Positions 44,786 to 57,169 of a stretch of 64,000 nucleotides of DNA are shown here, in pieces. Both the position numbers and the translations under genes were made by a program. Under the pieces are notes generated by a model. That model was not told the DNA's origin and ran no database searches. It was given only the letters and a program-made list of their open reading frames with translations. Positions within the stretch are counted from its first letter, which is position 1. Each line of letters opens with the position of its first letter. Origin of the DNA: Membranipora membranacea (Eukaryota > Bryozoa > Gymnolaemata > Cheilostomatida > Membraniporidae); the NCBI GenBank assembly GCA_914767715.1, contig OU612066.1, forward strand, positions 39,220,283 to 39,284,282. The letters are read 5' to 3'.

Positions 44786-47270
44786 TTTTTAATGTTGTTT
44801 CCCATACTAACATTAAAAACTTCAGGATTGTATACTTTTTAGTTAGGTGCTTTAAAGATGACCTGAAAAGTTTTTTGATATTAAGAATTAATCAGTTTGC
44901 CAAGCACCACTGTTCGGTGCTGATTAAATTTTCTTTTAAAATTTTTGGATCAGAGCTAAAAGTATTTGTGTCGTCTGCAAATAAAGTGTATTCAAATTGA
45001 GGAGCAGAGTTGATTAGGTCATAAATGAAAATTAAGAACAAAATTGGTCCCAGTACCGATCCCAGAGTAAAAATATCATGATTAATAGAATCATAAGCTT
45101 TACTAAAGTCTAAAAATATACCTTGTTTAATTTCACTTTTATTTAAACTCTCATAAAGGTTTTCCATTAATTTTGAGATTGCCAAACATATGTTTTTTCC
45201 TTCCCTAATACCGAATTGATTCTCATAGAATAATTTGTTCGTTTCAAAGTGGAGTCGAAGTTGTAATGCTAAAACTTTCTCACAAATTTTGGAAATTGCT
45301 GTCAAAATTGATATTGGCCTGTAGTTGTTAGTTTCAAGCTTAGAGCCCTTTTTAACGATTGGTTTAACTCTTGGCTATTTGGAAATTCTAAGTTTTGTAT
45401 CGTAAGATAAGTTAATATTGGTGATATTGCATTTTTATTTTCTTTGAATGATGCTCATTGAAATTTTTTCATAGCCGGCAGCGTTCTTTCCATTGCAATT
45501 GTTTATTATAGTCCTCGTAGTGTGCTGTCTGAAATTCCAGAGAACGAAAATTTTGGTGGCTGTCCGAAATCTGCATTTGGCGAGGGCATGTAAGACTCAA
45601 AGCTTGTGCTGGCTTGGGGCAAAGATCTTGAAAGTCCCTCACCAACCTGAGTAAAATAGGCATTGAAAGTGTTCTATTTTCTGGTCATAAGGGTGTGATT
45701 TTAAAATTTTGCGATATTTCTCTCTCTCATTTCTTAAATGTAAAATCTCCTGTGTCATCCAGGGTATTTTAATATAAGTTTTTCACTAGCTCTTATAGTT
45801 TTGGTTCTGGATGATTCAGAAATTTTCTGTTGCATAACCTCAGTGAATTGTTCAAAGGCTATATTTGGGACATACTTTTCATAAACAGTGTCCCAGCATT
45901 GTGGTTCTGCTAATTTTCCTGCAATCAAGCCTCCATCAAGCTTAGTAATTGAAACTTTCTGAGTTTTGCTTTCATTGTTGGAATGAGAAAGCTGCTTAAA
46001 ATTAATGAGCCAGGCTATCGGAAGATGATCTGCAAGCAGGTCGGTTTCAACAGTTCATGAAAGCATCAAATTTTCAATGTTGTTAACAAAAATATGATCT
46101 ATCAAACTGTGCTTTTGGTTTCCAAAACATGTTGGGGATTCAGTTATGTTAAAACGTCCATTCGAGCTCATCATTCTCAGATAATTTAGAGATTGGTCAT
46201 TAATTTCGTTGTTTGGGTTCAGATCAAAGCTCAGGTCACCAACTACTACAGAGTTTGATGGTAGAGAAGGCAAGCAGGCCCCCCAGTCTGCCAGGAAAGC
46301 CGCCGCACCCTCCAAGGTAGAGCGGTATACAGGCAGCACCGAGCAGAGAGTGCGCCCACGGTAGTATATATGAACCAACATAGCCTCAGTTCCCTCCAAC
46401 CGCATGTCCTCCACCGTAGCATCGAATCCCTCTGCCACGTATACGCACACACCTCCACCGCCGCCATGAGGTTGTGACCTGCAATATAAATTATAGCCAT
46501 TTATGAAAAACTTGTTTCAGTATTCATTCTCAGAAAACCAGGTCTCAGTAATAACAATGCATGAAAAATTGACGTCTAGATCAGCCAATAAAAGTTCTAA
46601 TTGGGGTAGTTTGTGATGAAAACTACGGATGTTTACATGTAAAATTGTGAAAAGATGTTTTAAAAAATCACTAATGGAGTGTTTAACAGATCAGGGTTTT
46701 AGTTGTGGTTTATAATCCACTAAGCTAATGTCTGCATAGTCACAGGGCTGAGCCATTATGCAGAAATGTTGTGATTGTGTTTCCCTAGGTATTCTACTGT
46801 CTAGCAGTTGCTGTTTTTGCTGAGCTGCCAGTTTTGGCTGATTTTCATTGACTCATCTGACGTTGACTTTCTCATATATACCTGTCCGTGGAAAGTTCAG
46901 GCATATTTCCAACCTAGGATAGATTTAGCTTTTCGAGCCTTGTAGAAAAGATTTTGCTGATGTTTAGAGAAAACCTCACTGATGAGTATATTGCTTTTCT
47001 GGCTGAAGTTTAAAGAGGTGGTGTCAATGGATTTCTCCATGATCATCTTCCAGGCAGAGTATAGCTTGTCTTACATTGTAGGTCCCCAGTATAGTCGTAT
47101 AAATTTTGGTGTAGTTTATCGAGTTGCAGTTTATGCCTGCCCATACTGCACTGGAATGATCTTGATTGGCATATTCGGCAGAATTTTGGCAGTTTATGTG
47201 GTACCAATGGGAGCACTCATCACAGACACTCCTATATCACCCAATGGTAGAGACTGTTGATATCATCTGG
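44786..47270 (-). mobile_element. Degenerate LINE with PHD-finger ORF1, minus strand, in GB1 intron 8
   Basis: Read on the minus strand. About 47230-47090 gives a PHD-finger half (VCDECSHWYHINC, then VWAGINC) typical of some CR1-like LINE ORF1 proteins. 46500-46055 gives an endonuclease (GGGVCVYVAEGFD, VVGDLSFDLNPN, SLIDHIFVNN). 45305-44892 gives a reverse transcriptase with FLDFSKAYDSINHDI, GSVLGPILFLIF and the catalytic YTLFADDTN. An in-frame loss of about 20 residues between the NHDI and GSVLGP motifs, plus stops, marks it as dead. The FADD box is intact. Confidence 0.82.
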
Positions 47271-48693
47271 CAGTGACGACTCAGTGATTCTGGTTGAGCT
47301 TTGTAGGTGGTGTGACTCCATGTTCTTTGTCAATAATGGCGGGAAAAGTTGCTATGGTTCTTGGGAGGGAGGAATCAAGTGGTGGTACTGGCAATGGGCT
47401 TCAAATGGTTTGAGGAAGATCTCTGTAGTATGTACCACAGCTTCGTAGGAGTTGGTTGTCGGTTTATAAGAATTCGATGAGAAAACTTGGTATAATTTTT
47501 AAGAATTTTGAGAACAACAATTGTCTAGTTGCCATCTTGATCTTTAACCTTCTTTCTTTTTTTTTAAGTTGGAGAGTTTAAGTTTTCTCCCTTGGAAGCT
47601 GCTAATATTAATTGAAATTCTCACCTCTATGACAGCAGCAGTAAGACCTTCTGAAAAAGCTAACAGAAAACCAGGTAAACAGAGGTTTCAAATTGGAAAG
47701 CCACATCTTTGGCAAGTCATTGCAGAGGTTGTGTACCTTCCAGTCTTCTGGAATAATGGCAAGGGTAATTAGTTGAAAGCTCAGAATTAATGTAATCCTA
47801 ATTTAAATCCGATCCGTGTATTAGATCAAGGCGAGACAGAAAGGACAAATTACACAATCTCATTTAGAAAATGTTCAGAGTCTTGAGTTCACCCTTTCAA
47901 CCTGTGCAGGCTGACCTAGATCATTTCTTACTTCCTTTGCCTGTTAGTGCAGTTTGCGATTCTATCTTCATGTGTCATAGAAGGTTACAGGCCTCACAGT
48001 GTTGGCCGCAGACTAAACTATTGATTTTATACAATGTTCTCAATCTGACCATATTGTTTTCTTAAATTTTGTGACAAAAAAAGACAGGCAAATATGGGGC
48101 TCCCTGCACAAAATGTTGTCTTCAATTTCTTCAGAGAAAATAGCACAATCTTCAATTTTAAAACTCTAATCTTCAGACTTAATTCTTCAAAACAACTGGA
48201 CTCGACATCAACCTGCTGTACCTAAATGCCTGTAAGAACTGAGCCAGCAAATTTAATAGTTCATGAAGGTGAACATTTTTCTCTAGACAAACAATGCATC
48301 TGGTTGGGCTCGAACCCAGAATCCTGTTATCCAAAATTAGTAACACTGATGGGCTTTGGTTCGTTGTTGTGTAGAGTTGTCTGTTCAAACCAACAAACCC
48401 AACTTGAGTAGATAACTTCAAGTTGTTGGGCTGAATCCAGTCTACTTGAAATGGGGAAATCTTCTATTTATTTTTCAGGGAAAAGATTGTTGACGGTGTT
48501 TATCCATGTATTCAATGACCTTAAATGTAAAAGTACAGCTGCTGGGACTGGTAAATTTAGCGTTTGTACGCGTTATCCGGGTCCGGATCCGATCCGAGGT
48601 TGAATTTATGGACCGATCCGATATCCGATCCGAGGTTGCCTAACCCTGATCCGTTCCACCCCTAGTCATGGCGCTGCGCTGTTTTGATAAAAT
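47271..48693. other. GB1 intron 8; contains a dispersed repeat shared with 56514-56890
   Basis: Blocks at 48095-48260 (tggggctccctgcac, gtcttcaatttct) and 48560-48660 (gggtccggatccgatccgag, tandem gatccgaggttg) recur in diverged form at 56514-56700 and, reverse-complemented, at about 56815-56890. No gene recognised. Confidence 0.5.
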
Positions 48694-49396
48694 CACAGAG
48701 TAAGGATATACAGAGGGGACAGTTCAATGATAGTTATAGTGCCTGCGGTTTTTGATTCACTGGGGGAAAATTGTGCACAGCTGGATGCCAAAAACTCATT
48801 ATCTCTATATGTTATAATGGCATTTTTCTTGCAGACATCCCTACCTTTGATGGGCCATAATTCATTCTGTATTTATCCTAAAGACTGATTTCCAACTTTG
48901 CTGGAATGTCCAAGTTTCAAGCTATACACCATATTGTTGTCATTTTTTGCTAGGATTCATAGGCTAAGAGTAATCCAGGTTTTTGAAATGAGTTTTGTCA
49001 TATAGATTTACATGTGACAATTGATAGACGGCTGGTCATCAAAATTAGGAAATGTCCGTGCATTGACCTAAGCCCTATGTAAATCTATATGAAAAAACTC
49101 ATTTTAAAAACCTGGATTACTCATAGCCTATGTATCCTAGCAAAAAATGACAATAATATGGTGTATAGCTCGAAGATTGGACATTTCAGAAAAGTTAGAA
49201 ATCAGTCTTTAGGATAAATACAGAATGAATTATGACCTATCAAAGGTGGCTATGTCTGCATGACAAAACTCCACTGTAACTTATATATATTCTGAAATTG
49301 GCAGGTGGCCAGATTGATGAATTTCCCCCAGTGGATAAAAACCGCAGGCACTATAACGATCATTGAAGTGTCCCCTCTGCTTATCCTTACTCTGTG
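48694..49396. mobile_element. 703-bp foldback element
   Basis: The left end cacagagtaaggatatacag and the right inverse (…gcttatccttactctgtg) are matched by inner arms of about 300 bp on each side: for example tgcctgcggtttttgat/…aaaccgcaggca, tatttatcctaaagactgat/atcagtctttaggataaata, and ttttttgctaggat/atcctagcaaaaaa. A shorter relative starts at 55547. Confidence 0.9.
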
Positions 49397-49399
49397 ATA

Positions 49400-50499
49400 A
49401 AATGGAGGATAAGCTGCTTTGAGGAGGAATTTTTGGGATGATTTGGTGCAACAACAATGGTTCATATCGGAATTTCAACTGAATAATGTTCACAATAAAC
49501 CTCATGAGGGGCAATTTATGGATCCTGTGGCATTAAGCACCAGAGGAAAAACCATCTTTTTGTCATTAGCTAATAAAAGACATGGGGTATCAATAATATT
49601 AGGAGTTGCCCTCTCTGTCAGGATGTTTATATTAGGTTCAAAGCGAGTTAGGATAATGCTGAATTTTATATTTATTTACATGTAGAAAGAGTGTAGCAAA
49701 TTAACGTTATCAAAATAAAGTGGTTTGAAGATCATCCAACATCCTAAAGAAGACCAAGTCTAGCTCTTCCCCCTACATGACATAGCGTAGACTAACCCTC
49801 ATTGCTATTCCCAGACTATTTCATTTAACAAAATCCTTTCCAATTACATGCATCAATAAACTATGCAAACCTCACCGCCAATTCTTTTTTAAGCTCTTGT
49901 TGACAAAATGCTTATGTCATCAATAGATGTAACAAGTGACCAGGAGGTGAGTAAACAGTATAAAAAGGGTACTACATACCTTAACACTTCAGATAATGAT
50001 AGTGATGTCTGCTGAGCCCTGCTCTCGGCCTAATGGCTAAGATCAAAGTGTCATGGCCAATGGCTGATTATTGCCTATTTCAGTTTCTGGCAGCTTGCTG
50101 CACACTTACGATTAGGAGGTCCACCATGGTCTCACCTCTAGGGTGCATTATAGTTTACTAGGATGTATCACACTCTCAGTACGAGGACTCCGGGCAACTT
50201 GCTTACCTCTTTAGGGGCAGCCCACCCTCTGTTTTGTCATAAACAGGGGAGCCCTGCTCTCCTATCATTCATGCCCAGGGTTAAGGGGTTTGTTTTGCGA
50301 TTTGCGATTTCAAGACAAATCATATCAGATCATCACTACCTACCAAGCGACCATAAACACTAAGTGGTTTAGTAGAAATCCACCTCATGATACTGCTCAT
50401 GATTTTAAAAAAAAAATGTGTGTAAATCACTTTTTATTTAGCTGCTCTCCAGCAATCTTTACATGGATATAAGATAGATACATATACATATTCAATTTA
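49400..50499. other. GB1 intron 8, no gene recognised
   Basis: A short ORF (49419-49685) has no recognisable domain. Part of the sequence may be old retrotransposon. Confidence 0.35.
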
Positions 50500-50648
50500 G
50501 CGCACTCCTGTACAAGGTAGGAGTGGGCAAGCTAGGCTATTGTCCAGAGAGCTCACCTCCTTCAGCAGCATGGGTAGTGACCGGGATTCGTACCTGCAAC
50601 ACTCAGTTTGAGATGCTTGAATCCTAACCACTACGCCACCCTGCCTGA
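50500..50648 (-). mobile_element. tRNA-derived SINE, same family as 32221-32396
   Basis: The minus strand has ggtggcgtagtggttagg (A box) and a diverged B box (gtacgaatcccgg), followed by the shared body ending gtaccttg-like at 50510. Confidence 0.8.
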
Positions 50649-50985
50649 GCTGTGCCTCTAGAACTGTCAGCGTTGTGCATTGCAAACAATGCCAATCATT
50701 GATTTTCTGACAGTAGGTTGATTCATGACAGCTAGATTTTGACCATAGAGTTACACTAAGTGTTGCTAAAGTCCTCAAATATCAGATTTAACATAAAACG
50801 GCTAAGTTTAGGAGTACACAAATTTGTTTATTTTGTTGATTGTTCATCTCAGGGGTTTTGGAAAACAAAGGTGGAACATACAAAAAAGATTTATTGCTAT
50901 AATACAATGTAGTATAAAGTTATGTCATGTAATGTTGTGTTGTTGATTTTTGTGAATGTAGTTGGGAATGATAAATAACATGAAT

Positions 50986-51016
50986 CATTTTGTCTCAGTC
51001 TTTGACATTACCTTAA
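50986..51016 (+). repeat. Solo right end of the TTAA transposon family
   Basis: cagtctttgacattacctta a at 50997-51016 matches the right termini at 13725 and 31798, without a recognised left end. Confidence 0.55.
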
Positions 51017-51639
51017 GATAAAGTAACAAGTAATAAGGATATTAGGGAATCATATTGGTTTATATATCATTTGAAAGCTCTTGATAAAATAATTTCAGCA
51101 AATAAATTTTATACAATATCATGTCATGTGACGCAATATAATCATTCTATATATAATTTGACTGTTCTAGAGCAACTTTCAAACAAATGATGGTAGAATC
51201 AAAATTATCTTAGTTATTGTGTTGGTCTTACAAATGAAGATGGGTATAAAAGGCCCAGTCAATGTAAAGCGATCACCCGGCCATATCGAATTCAAAGGGG
51301 GTTAGCCTCCTGATTTTTTCGGAAATAAGAGGAGAAGAAGTGAATTTTAATTAAATGGGAATGGGATGTGCTGATGCGGAGATGCGTGATACACATGCCC
51401 AATCAAACTTTGTTCCAAAATCGCATCGGACAGTGGTGAAAATACATCCGATGTCATTCGAAATCGCCCAGTTTCAGCAACTTTAATTTTGAACAGTCCC
51501 TATCACAAATTGTGTTTTTTCATAGGCATTAGGAATGCTTGTTGGGCTATTATCTCAGAAGAAAAATTATGAAAGAGACTACCATATTCACCTAAAAGCC
51601 ATGTCTTAAGTTGTCTTCTTTCTTCTGTTTAGGTAGTTT

Positions 51640-53000
51640 GCCACAAGAGATATAGCAGGTGGAGATCTACAGGTTTTGATAGGAGAACCTTATTGTCCAT
51701 AAAGTCGAAGGCTCGAATTGTTTAGTATAAGTTGCTGGTATGGCTTTTGTCACATCCCAAAGTATACAGACCAGAGCATCAATGCACCCAACTTTATGGT
51801 GGTAGGCAAACTGGTTGTGGTCTAGTTTCTTTGATAGCCCATTTGATTTGGGAGTTTTGCCTATCTCAGCTGTTTTTTATAGCGAAGGGTAGTCTCAGGT
51901 TTAAAGTGCAAGACTTACATAACTAGTTACATGAATACATGGGTCGTAACTACACTGTTTGCTAATCTTTTCGGATCATCATTACTAATTACTGCTTTTT
52001 GATGTTTTCAGCACAGCTTTCATTTGACTGATGGAGGAATATGATGTAGATTATGAATAACATTGGTGTTCGTTGATGACAAGATGTCTGGCGGGGATTA
52101 GGTGATTGAGATGGAACTCCAGCTATTATGTTCCAATACTCATCCATTAAGTCACCAAAGTGCTGTGGGGTTCACAGGGCTGCCAGTTGAGTACATAGTG
52201 AGATGGTGTTTCCTTTTTAGTTTATCTGGATTAAGAGATATTGTTACGCGCCACCAGTTGCAAGATCCTACTTTGAAAATGCATATTTTGGTATCGTAGT
52301 AGCCTACCGCTGTTTGACCTTCTCAGCAATTTTTTTCTAGTGTGGTTTGCAGGTAGGTATAGGTGTATCTCAGTTTCCCTGATGGTAAGGCTCTATCTTG
52401 AGCTCGACGGAGGTTTTATATCAGAGGGGTTTCCAAGGCTGGCCTACTATCAGCTTTGATATGTACACATTTGAGTTGACAATTTGTATGGTTCATGTTG
52501 GTAACAATGTCTTTAAAGCTCTCTGTCAGCAAATCAACGTCAGATATTTTGTCTCATAATGTCCAGTCAGTAGTGGCTTCATCTAACATGATGGAAGTTC
52601 TTGTTTTATGGGAAACATGGTGTCTATAAAAAGGTGCATAGTCATCTTGCCTCAAGAAACACTAGTTACAAAAAAGAAAAGCATGATCTGATTTACCGAG
52701 GGGGGGGGGGGGGCGGCACAACTAATGTCATTGTTATATGACATATCATTGGTAAAGATATTATCTTGAAGCTCTGGAAGGGCAGACTTAACTTTTAGTC
52801 AGCCCAAACATATCATTTAGGATAGAACAGTCTAATCTATTTATCTGATCACTATCTAATACTTATGGGTGGTTGGTAATCAAGAGTCGTCTTATCACAG
52901 GCATTTATAGGATGATATAGCCACTGGTAAAGCCTCTTCAACATATATAGCAGAGCCACCACATGATATCTTTACTCATGTGGTCAAATAGAGTATCCTG
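51640..53000 (-). mobile_element. Old, degenerate LINE, minus strand, in GB1 intron 8
   Basis: On the minus strand, about 52990-52900 reads GGSAIYVEEALPVAISSYKC (endonuclease). About 52560-52390 reads LLTESFKDIVTNM and then HIKADSRPALETPLI (the linker before the RT). About 51850-51750 reads LDHNQFAYHHKVGCIDALV (RT, the 'QFAY...T..AL' segment). The pieces are in LINE order with many stops between them. A G homopolymer is at about 52700-52713. Confidence 0.6.
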
Positions 53001-55321
53001 AACGGACTCATAAAACCGCTCTCAGCTGCAGCTAGCCTGCCAGAAATGTCTTTCTGATGAAAATAATATAAATATTGAGAACAGTTAATTTTATTGGTTA
53101 GGGTAGAGGTTGGCAGTTTCAATGCAGAATGTCTTCAGCTCATTATCTGCTCTTCTAATTTAACAGATGTTATTCTGTGTTTCTCGTTTCGTTGGCTAAG
53201 AATTGTGTGCCAACCGTCTCCTGATCTGATCCCCGTTTGCACCACTGGATCCGACAAGGCGATGATAATTGGATATGATTACTGGTGTAATTACGTTTAT
53301 GACATATAATTGAGCGCGCCTTGGTAATGATGAGATGGGAATCCCTCTTACAACGATTCCTTTGCTTCTAACACTGGTGGACACAGAAAGCCTAATACAG
53401 CCCTTATACCCTGAGTTTGTCGTTCTGAGTTCGGGCGTTATTCTGCTGAAGTTGCAGCAGCAGTACTCAATAGTATATCAGTGTACCTGGTGCAATGAGG
53501 TTTAGGTGTTATGATCATGTTTAAACCATGAAATTGGTGCAGCCTCAGAACTTTTTAATCCAAGCCCTATTTTAATAATCATAAATGTTTGCGTTGGCTC
53601 ATCATTGTGTATGTTTTTTAAACCATAAAATCTCACAGAATGCAGACAGCTTTGATTCAGTTACCGTTGAAGAGCTCGATAACTACATGGACAACATCAA
53701 GGCAAAGATTCTAAAGAAGTATGATGAACGCTCAAGAAAATATAGCGAAAATGAGGACTGCAGTATATACAAGTATGTGACAAGTTTACAACTCACAAAA
53801 ACACTGATGTGTAGAATAGCACCCTTGTAGAAAATGAACCCTCTTAGATTTCTGTAAGGGTTTGGCACTAGCCAACCAATCGGTAAAGGCTACTGAATGA
53901 CCAAATAAATACAAAGCGCTGAAACTAGTTCTTCCAGTAAATAATATGTACAATGTAAGGAATTCTCGCCGCTGTTTATCTCTGAGGTATAAATGGTTCA
54001 CAGTTTATAAAAAACCACTGGCCAGTAGAAGAGTACCTATCTGAAAATGATTCTTCCAGCTTCAATATTTTTCCTTTTTTGCAGAAAGTATCGGCATATT
54101 CTGGAGAACGAGGTCAATGCCTATAGGGAAAATATAGCATGGACCATAAGAATAAGGGAATCAGTGGAAAAGCTCAAGAAAATTGAACAACAGTCGTAAG
54201 ATACCATCACCATCTTGTTATCATTGTATTTGTGGTCCTCAATATATTATTTTCTGGAGTGACCTCTTTCAAATTCTTTTGCACCACAGCCTATGTGGTC
54301 TGAAAGTTGACAGGTGATTATAAATGGAATGATGTGCAGGTATGACATTGTGTGTTATATTAGGAAAAAATGGAAAATAGCCACATGTGCATATAGTTGT
54401 CCAAGTGTGAAAAAAAAAGATGTTTCAGATGACAAGAAAAATATTCAACAATTATCCGTAGCTCAATATAAAGATAAGATAGGCTTCATTTTTTTCCTCC
54501 TCATACATACCAGAAAGTTTGATGCCCTTGACTAAAAAAGCGTTACAATATACAAATTAATTTAAATGAAAAATTAGACTAGAGCTCTACATGAAAATGA
54601 GATAAGAAAATTATCTCAAAAAGCAAGACAGAACTTTTCACTTGAAATTTCATACTCGAAAAAGAAACCTCTCTTCAACTCCTCATTGATATTCAACTCC
54701 CCACAGTGTTTTGAAGTTTGTATCCTGTCAACTGATAATCACAGCAAATCATGATCACCAACTTGCCTCAACTGAGAGACAAATCGGCATTTTTGCTGAC
54801 TTACGACGTTCGCGATGTTAGTTGGATTGAGCTATTGCGACGTTTGAAAAAATTGCGATGTTTAAAAAAACCTTTGTTGCGACGTTTTAGGGAATCATAA
54901 AACAGTACAACTTATCAAACTTTGCGGCAGAGTCTAAGTGTTATGTCTTTTGAAAAATAGAAGTTGAATGAATTGAGACGGAAACCTAAAGAGACCCTTC
55001 ATCATTTTCATGTACTGAGCTAAATTTAACAAAACCATATCTGTTGAAGAAATGAAGCAAAGGAGAAAAGAGAAGAGAATGAAAGGAAACGTAAAGATGC
55101 CGAAGAAGAGAGAGATCGCTTAAAGGCAGAGTATGAAAAAAGCCAGGAAGAGGAGAGAAAACGAAGAGAAGACAATGCATTTTACAGCGATAAATTTTTT
55201 GCGGTTATCGATTACATCCAAAAAATTGGAGATATGCTAATGAGGTTTATGTACAACTGAGTTACACCAAGGGCTGTCATATACATACATTTCTTCATCA
55301 TCCTCGCCATGATATCGTATG

Positions 55322-55368
55322 TAAAAATACAAATCAATCAATGTAATCAATCAATCAATCAATGTAAG
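55322..55368 (+). repeat. (AATC)n-like microsatellite in the GB1 3' region
   Basis: Several caat and aatc units in tandem. A polyadenylation-like aataaa lies at about 55512. Confidence 0.7.
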
Positions 55369-55546
55369 TTCATATAAAGCTTTGGAACAGTTTCAAAATA
55401 GCATATCAACATTTCAATGAATGAGTCGGTCTCCTGTAAGGTGTTGAATGATATTTACATTAGATATTTCATAGCTTTCATAGTTTATTTTTATAACCTC
55501 ATAGATAATACAATAAAAGACATGTATAATCAATAAATTATATGTT

Positions 55547-55800
55547 CACAGAGTAAGGATATAGTAGAGGACACTTCAATAATAGTTAAGTCAACTATAA
55601 GTTATGAAGGTTTTTAAGATAAGTTTTATCATATAGATTTTCTTGTGACAATTCAGAGTCTTCTGGCCATAGAAGACCCAAGGCACTCGTGAATCTATAT
55701 GATAAAAAACAGAGGACAAGCAATGAACCTTGTTTCCAATACAAAATATCACCTTATATACCTTCAAAATGTGTGGGTGGAGTATCATCCATTAGCTCCT
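55547..55800. mobile_element. Shorter relative of the 48694-49396 foldback element
   Basis: It starts cacagagtaaggatat and shares aagttttatcatatagattt and the inverted aatctatatgataaaa with that element, but most of the arms are missing. Confidence 0.65.
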
Positions 55801-56189
55801 GTCGTGACAAGCTTGTCAATATAGGCTGACCTAATACCTGCTGTGAAGAAGCATGACAGGCAGGGCATACAAGGACATAGAAAAGAGGGGATCAGGTGGG
55901 GAGGTTTGTGTCATTGGCCCCAGGGACTTGCAAGACTGTAGTTGGCCAATGTCAAGTATCAACCAACCAAGACCTGTCTATACATGAAAATCCATTTACC
56001 ATTCATTTCACACCAACTCAATCAAAAAATAAACCTAATACAAATAAAGGGTCTGTTATCAGTTACCCAAAAGTTTTGCGGCAATAATTCCTGTGGTCCT
56101 GGCCTTGGGCCTCTGACATGAACTACAGTCAGAAAAACAACGGGGCTCTGTTATTTTGGTATGATATGACTGCTGAAGGGAGTAAACCT

Positions 56190-56490
56190 CGGTTGAGGTA
56201 CAGATAACTGTTTAAATAACCAGGCAGTTTTGGAATGAATATGTCATTGAATGAGTCATTATTTTCGATGGATAAAGTTGTCACCAGTTTTGTCTTTTTG
56301 CTATCATAACTGCTCAGGTCACCAAACAAACAGACAAACAGACAGACAGACAAACATGGCATAGTAAAGACTTCAGGTGGCAATCTCCAGATGGTGAGTA
56401 ACCAATCTTCACATCATAGAGAGTAATATTCATCCAATCATTCGAACAGTCATGCAGCATTTCATCAAACTAACACATTTCGTGAAGGCC
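56190..56490 (+). pseudogene. Duplicated promoter and exon 1 of the selenoprotein gene (dead copy)
   Basis: It aligns with 22820-23110 over about 300 bp: gataactgtttaaatrac, gcagttttggaatgaatatg, gatggataaagttg, the gaca-rich leader, and exon 1 with its donor (aaagacttcaggtg…ccagatggtgagt). Here the start is ATG-GCA-TAG, so the frame is closed at codon 3. No copies of exons 2-4 follow. Confidence 0.85.
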
Positions 56491-56513
56491 AACTCAAATT
56501 TTTATTAGAATAA

Positions 56514-56890
56514 TGGGGCTTCCTGCACACAAAGCTGTCTTCAATTTCTATGGAGAAGAATAAAGTGACCTTTGATTTTAAAACTAAAATCTTCAGAATA
56601 AATTATTCAATCAACAGATTGACCGGACATAAAACTGAACATACATCTGAAAAGTTGAGCCATCATTGGACAAAAGTTTAATGGTAAATGAAGTCGATCT
56701 TCTTTTCATTTTGGCCTCGAAAGATGAAATTTTCTCTTCAGAGACCGGTTTTAATTAGAAAAATTGCTGGCTAGACGTTCACTCCTAGCATTGTGTTATG
56801 TATAATTTGGGGTGGAATGGATCAGAGCTAGGGAATCTCGGATCAGTCAATCACTTCAACCTCAGATCGGATTTGGACCCGGATGATTGG
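56514..56890. repeat. Dispersed repeat shared with 48095-48660
   Basis: The tggggcttcctgcac and gtcttcaatttct blocks and the gatccga-rich end match the copy at about 48.1-48.7 kb, the latter block in inverted orientation. Confidence 0.55.
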
Positions 56891-57169
56891 TAAAGCTTTA
56901 GTTCTGATAAACTCGCTTAGAGTTGGCTTGTTCGTTGAAAATGCCTTTGAACTGCTAAAGTGGTTTTCAACCCTTTTGGATTATGGTGAGATTATTGTTC
57001 ACTACTATTCCCCTAGCCTCTCAGTTGTCTTGTTTGATCTGAGTCAACGGCAATCACCTTGAATATAATAGGTCCAAACCTCGCAAACATTAGAATAATT
57101 GTTAAAGTTACTGTCCATAATATTCCAGGTTTTTTGTTCATAACTCCATCAATTTTGATTGAATTTTGA

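Larger units (their letters stand above)
27824..55260 (+). pseudogene. GB1-domain GTPase (atlastin/guanylate-binding-like) with coiled-coil tail; 11 exons, disabling lesions
   Basis: Exons: 27824-27904, 29661-29888 (or -29876), 32500-32619, 33391-33549, 40295-40429, 41229-41315 (broken), 42208-42320, 42957-43082, 53639-53772, 54085-54195 and 55050-55260 (TGA). Exon 1 encodes a signal peptide or anchor (MKCVFRISLLSGFVLFCIII). Exon 2 has the P-loop GVFRSGKT (residues 81-88), exon 3 the switch-I THGIW, exon 4 the G3 motif VDCQGSGD, and exon 5 the guanine-binding RD. Later exons are helical, and the last two form a charged coiled coil ending in a hydrophobic tail (FFAVIDYIQKIGDMLMRF). Phases match across exons 1-6 and 7-11. 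Lesions: TAG at 40370-40372 just before the RD motif, and exon 6 cut by a hairpin insertion with frame-shifted remnants after it. Family members hydrolyse GTP in membrane fusion or immunity; the role here is unknown. A damaged allele or an assembly error are alternatives to a pseudogene. Confidence 0.72.

Noticed and set aside
46982-47260. Plus-strand ORF of 92 codons
   Set aside because: The opposite strand encodes the PHD-finger part of a LINE, so this ORF is a shadow.
56356-56393. Working second selenoprotein gene
   Set aside because: The exon 1 copy has TAG at codon 3 and no downstream exons follow.
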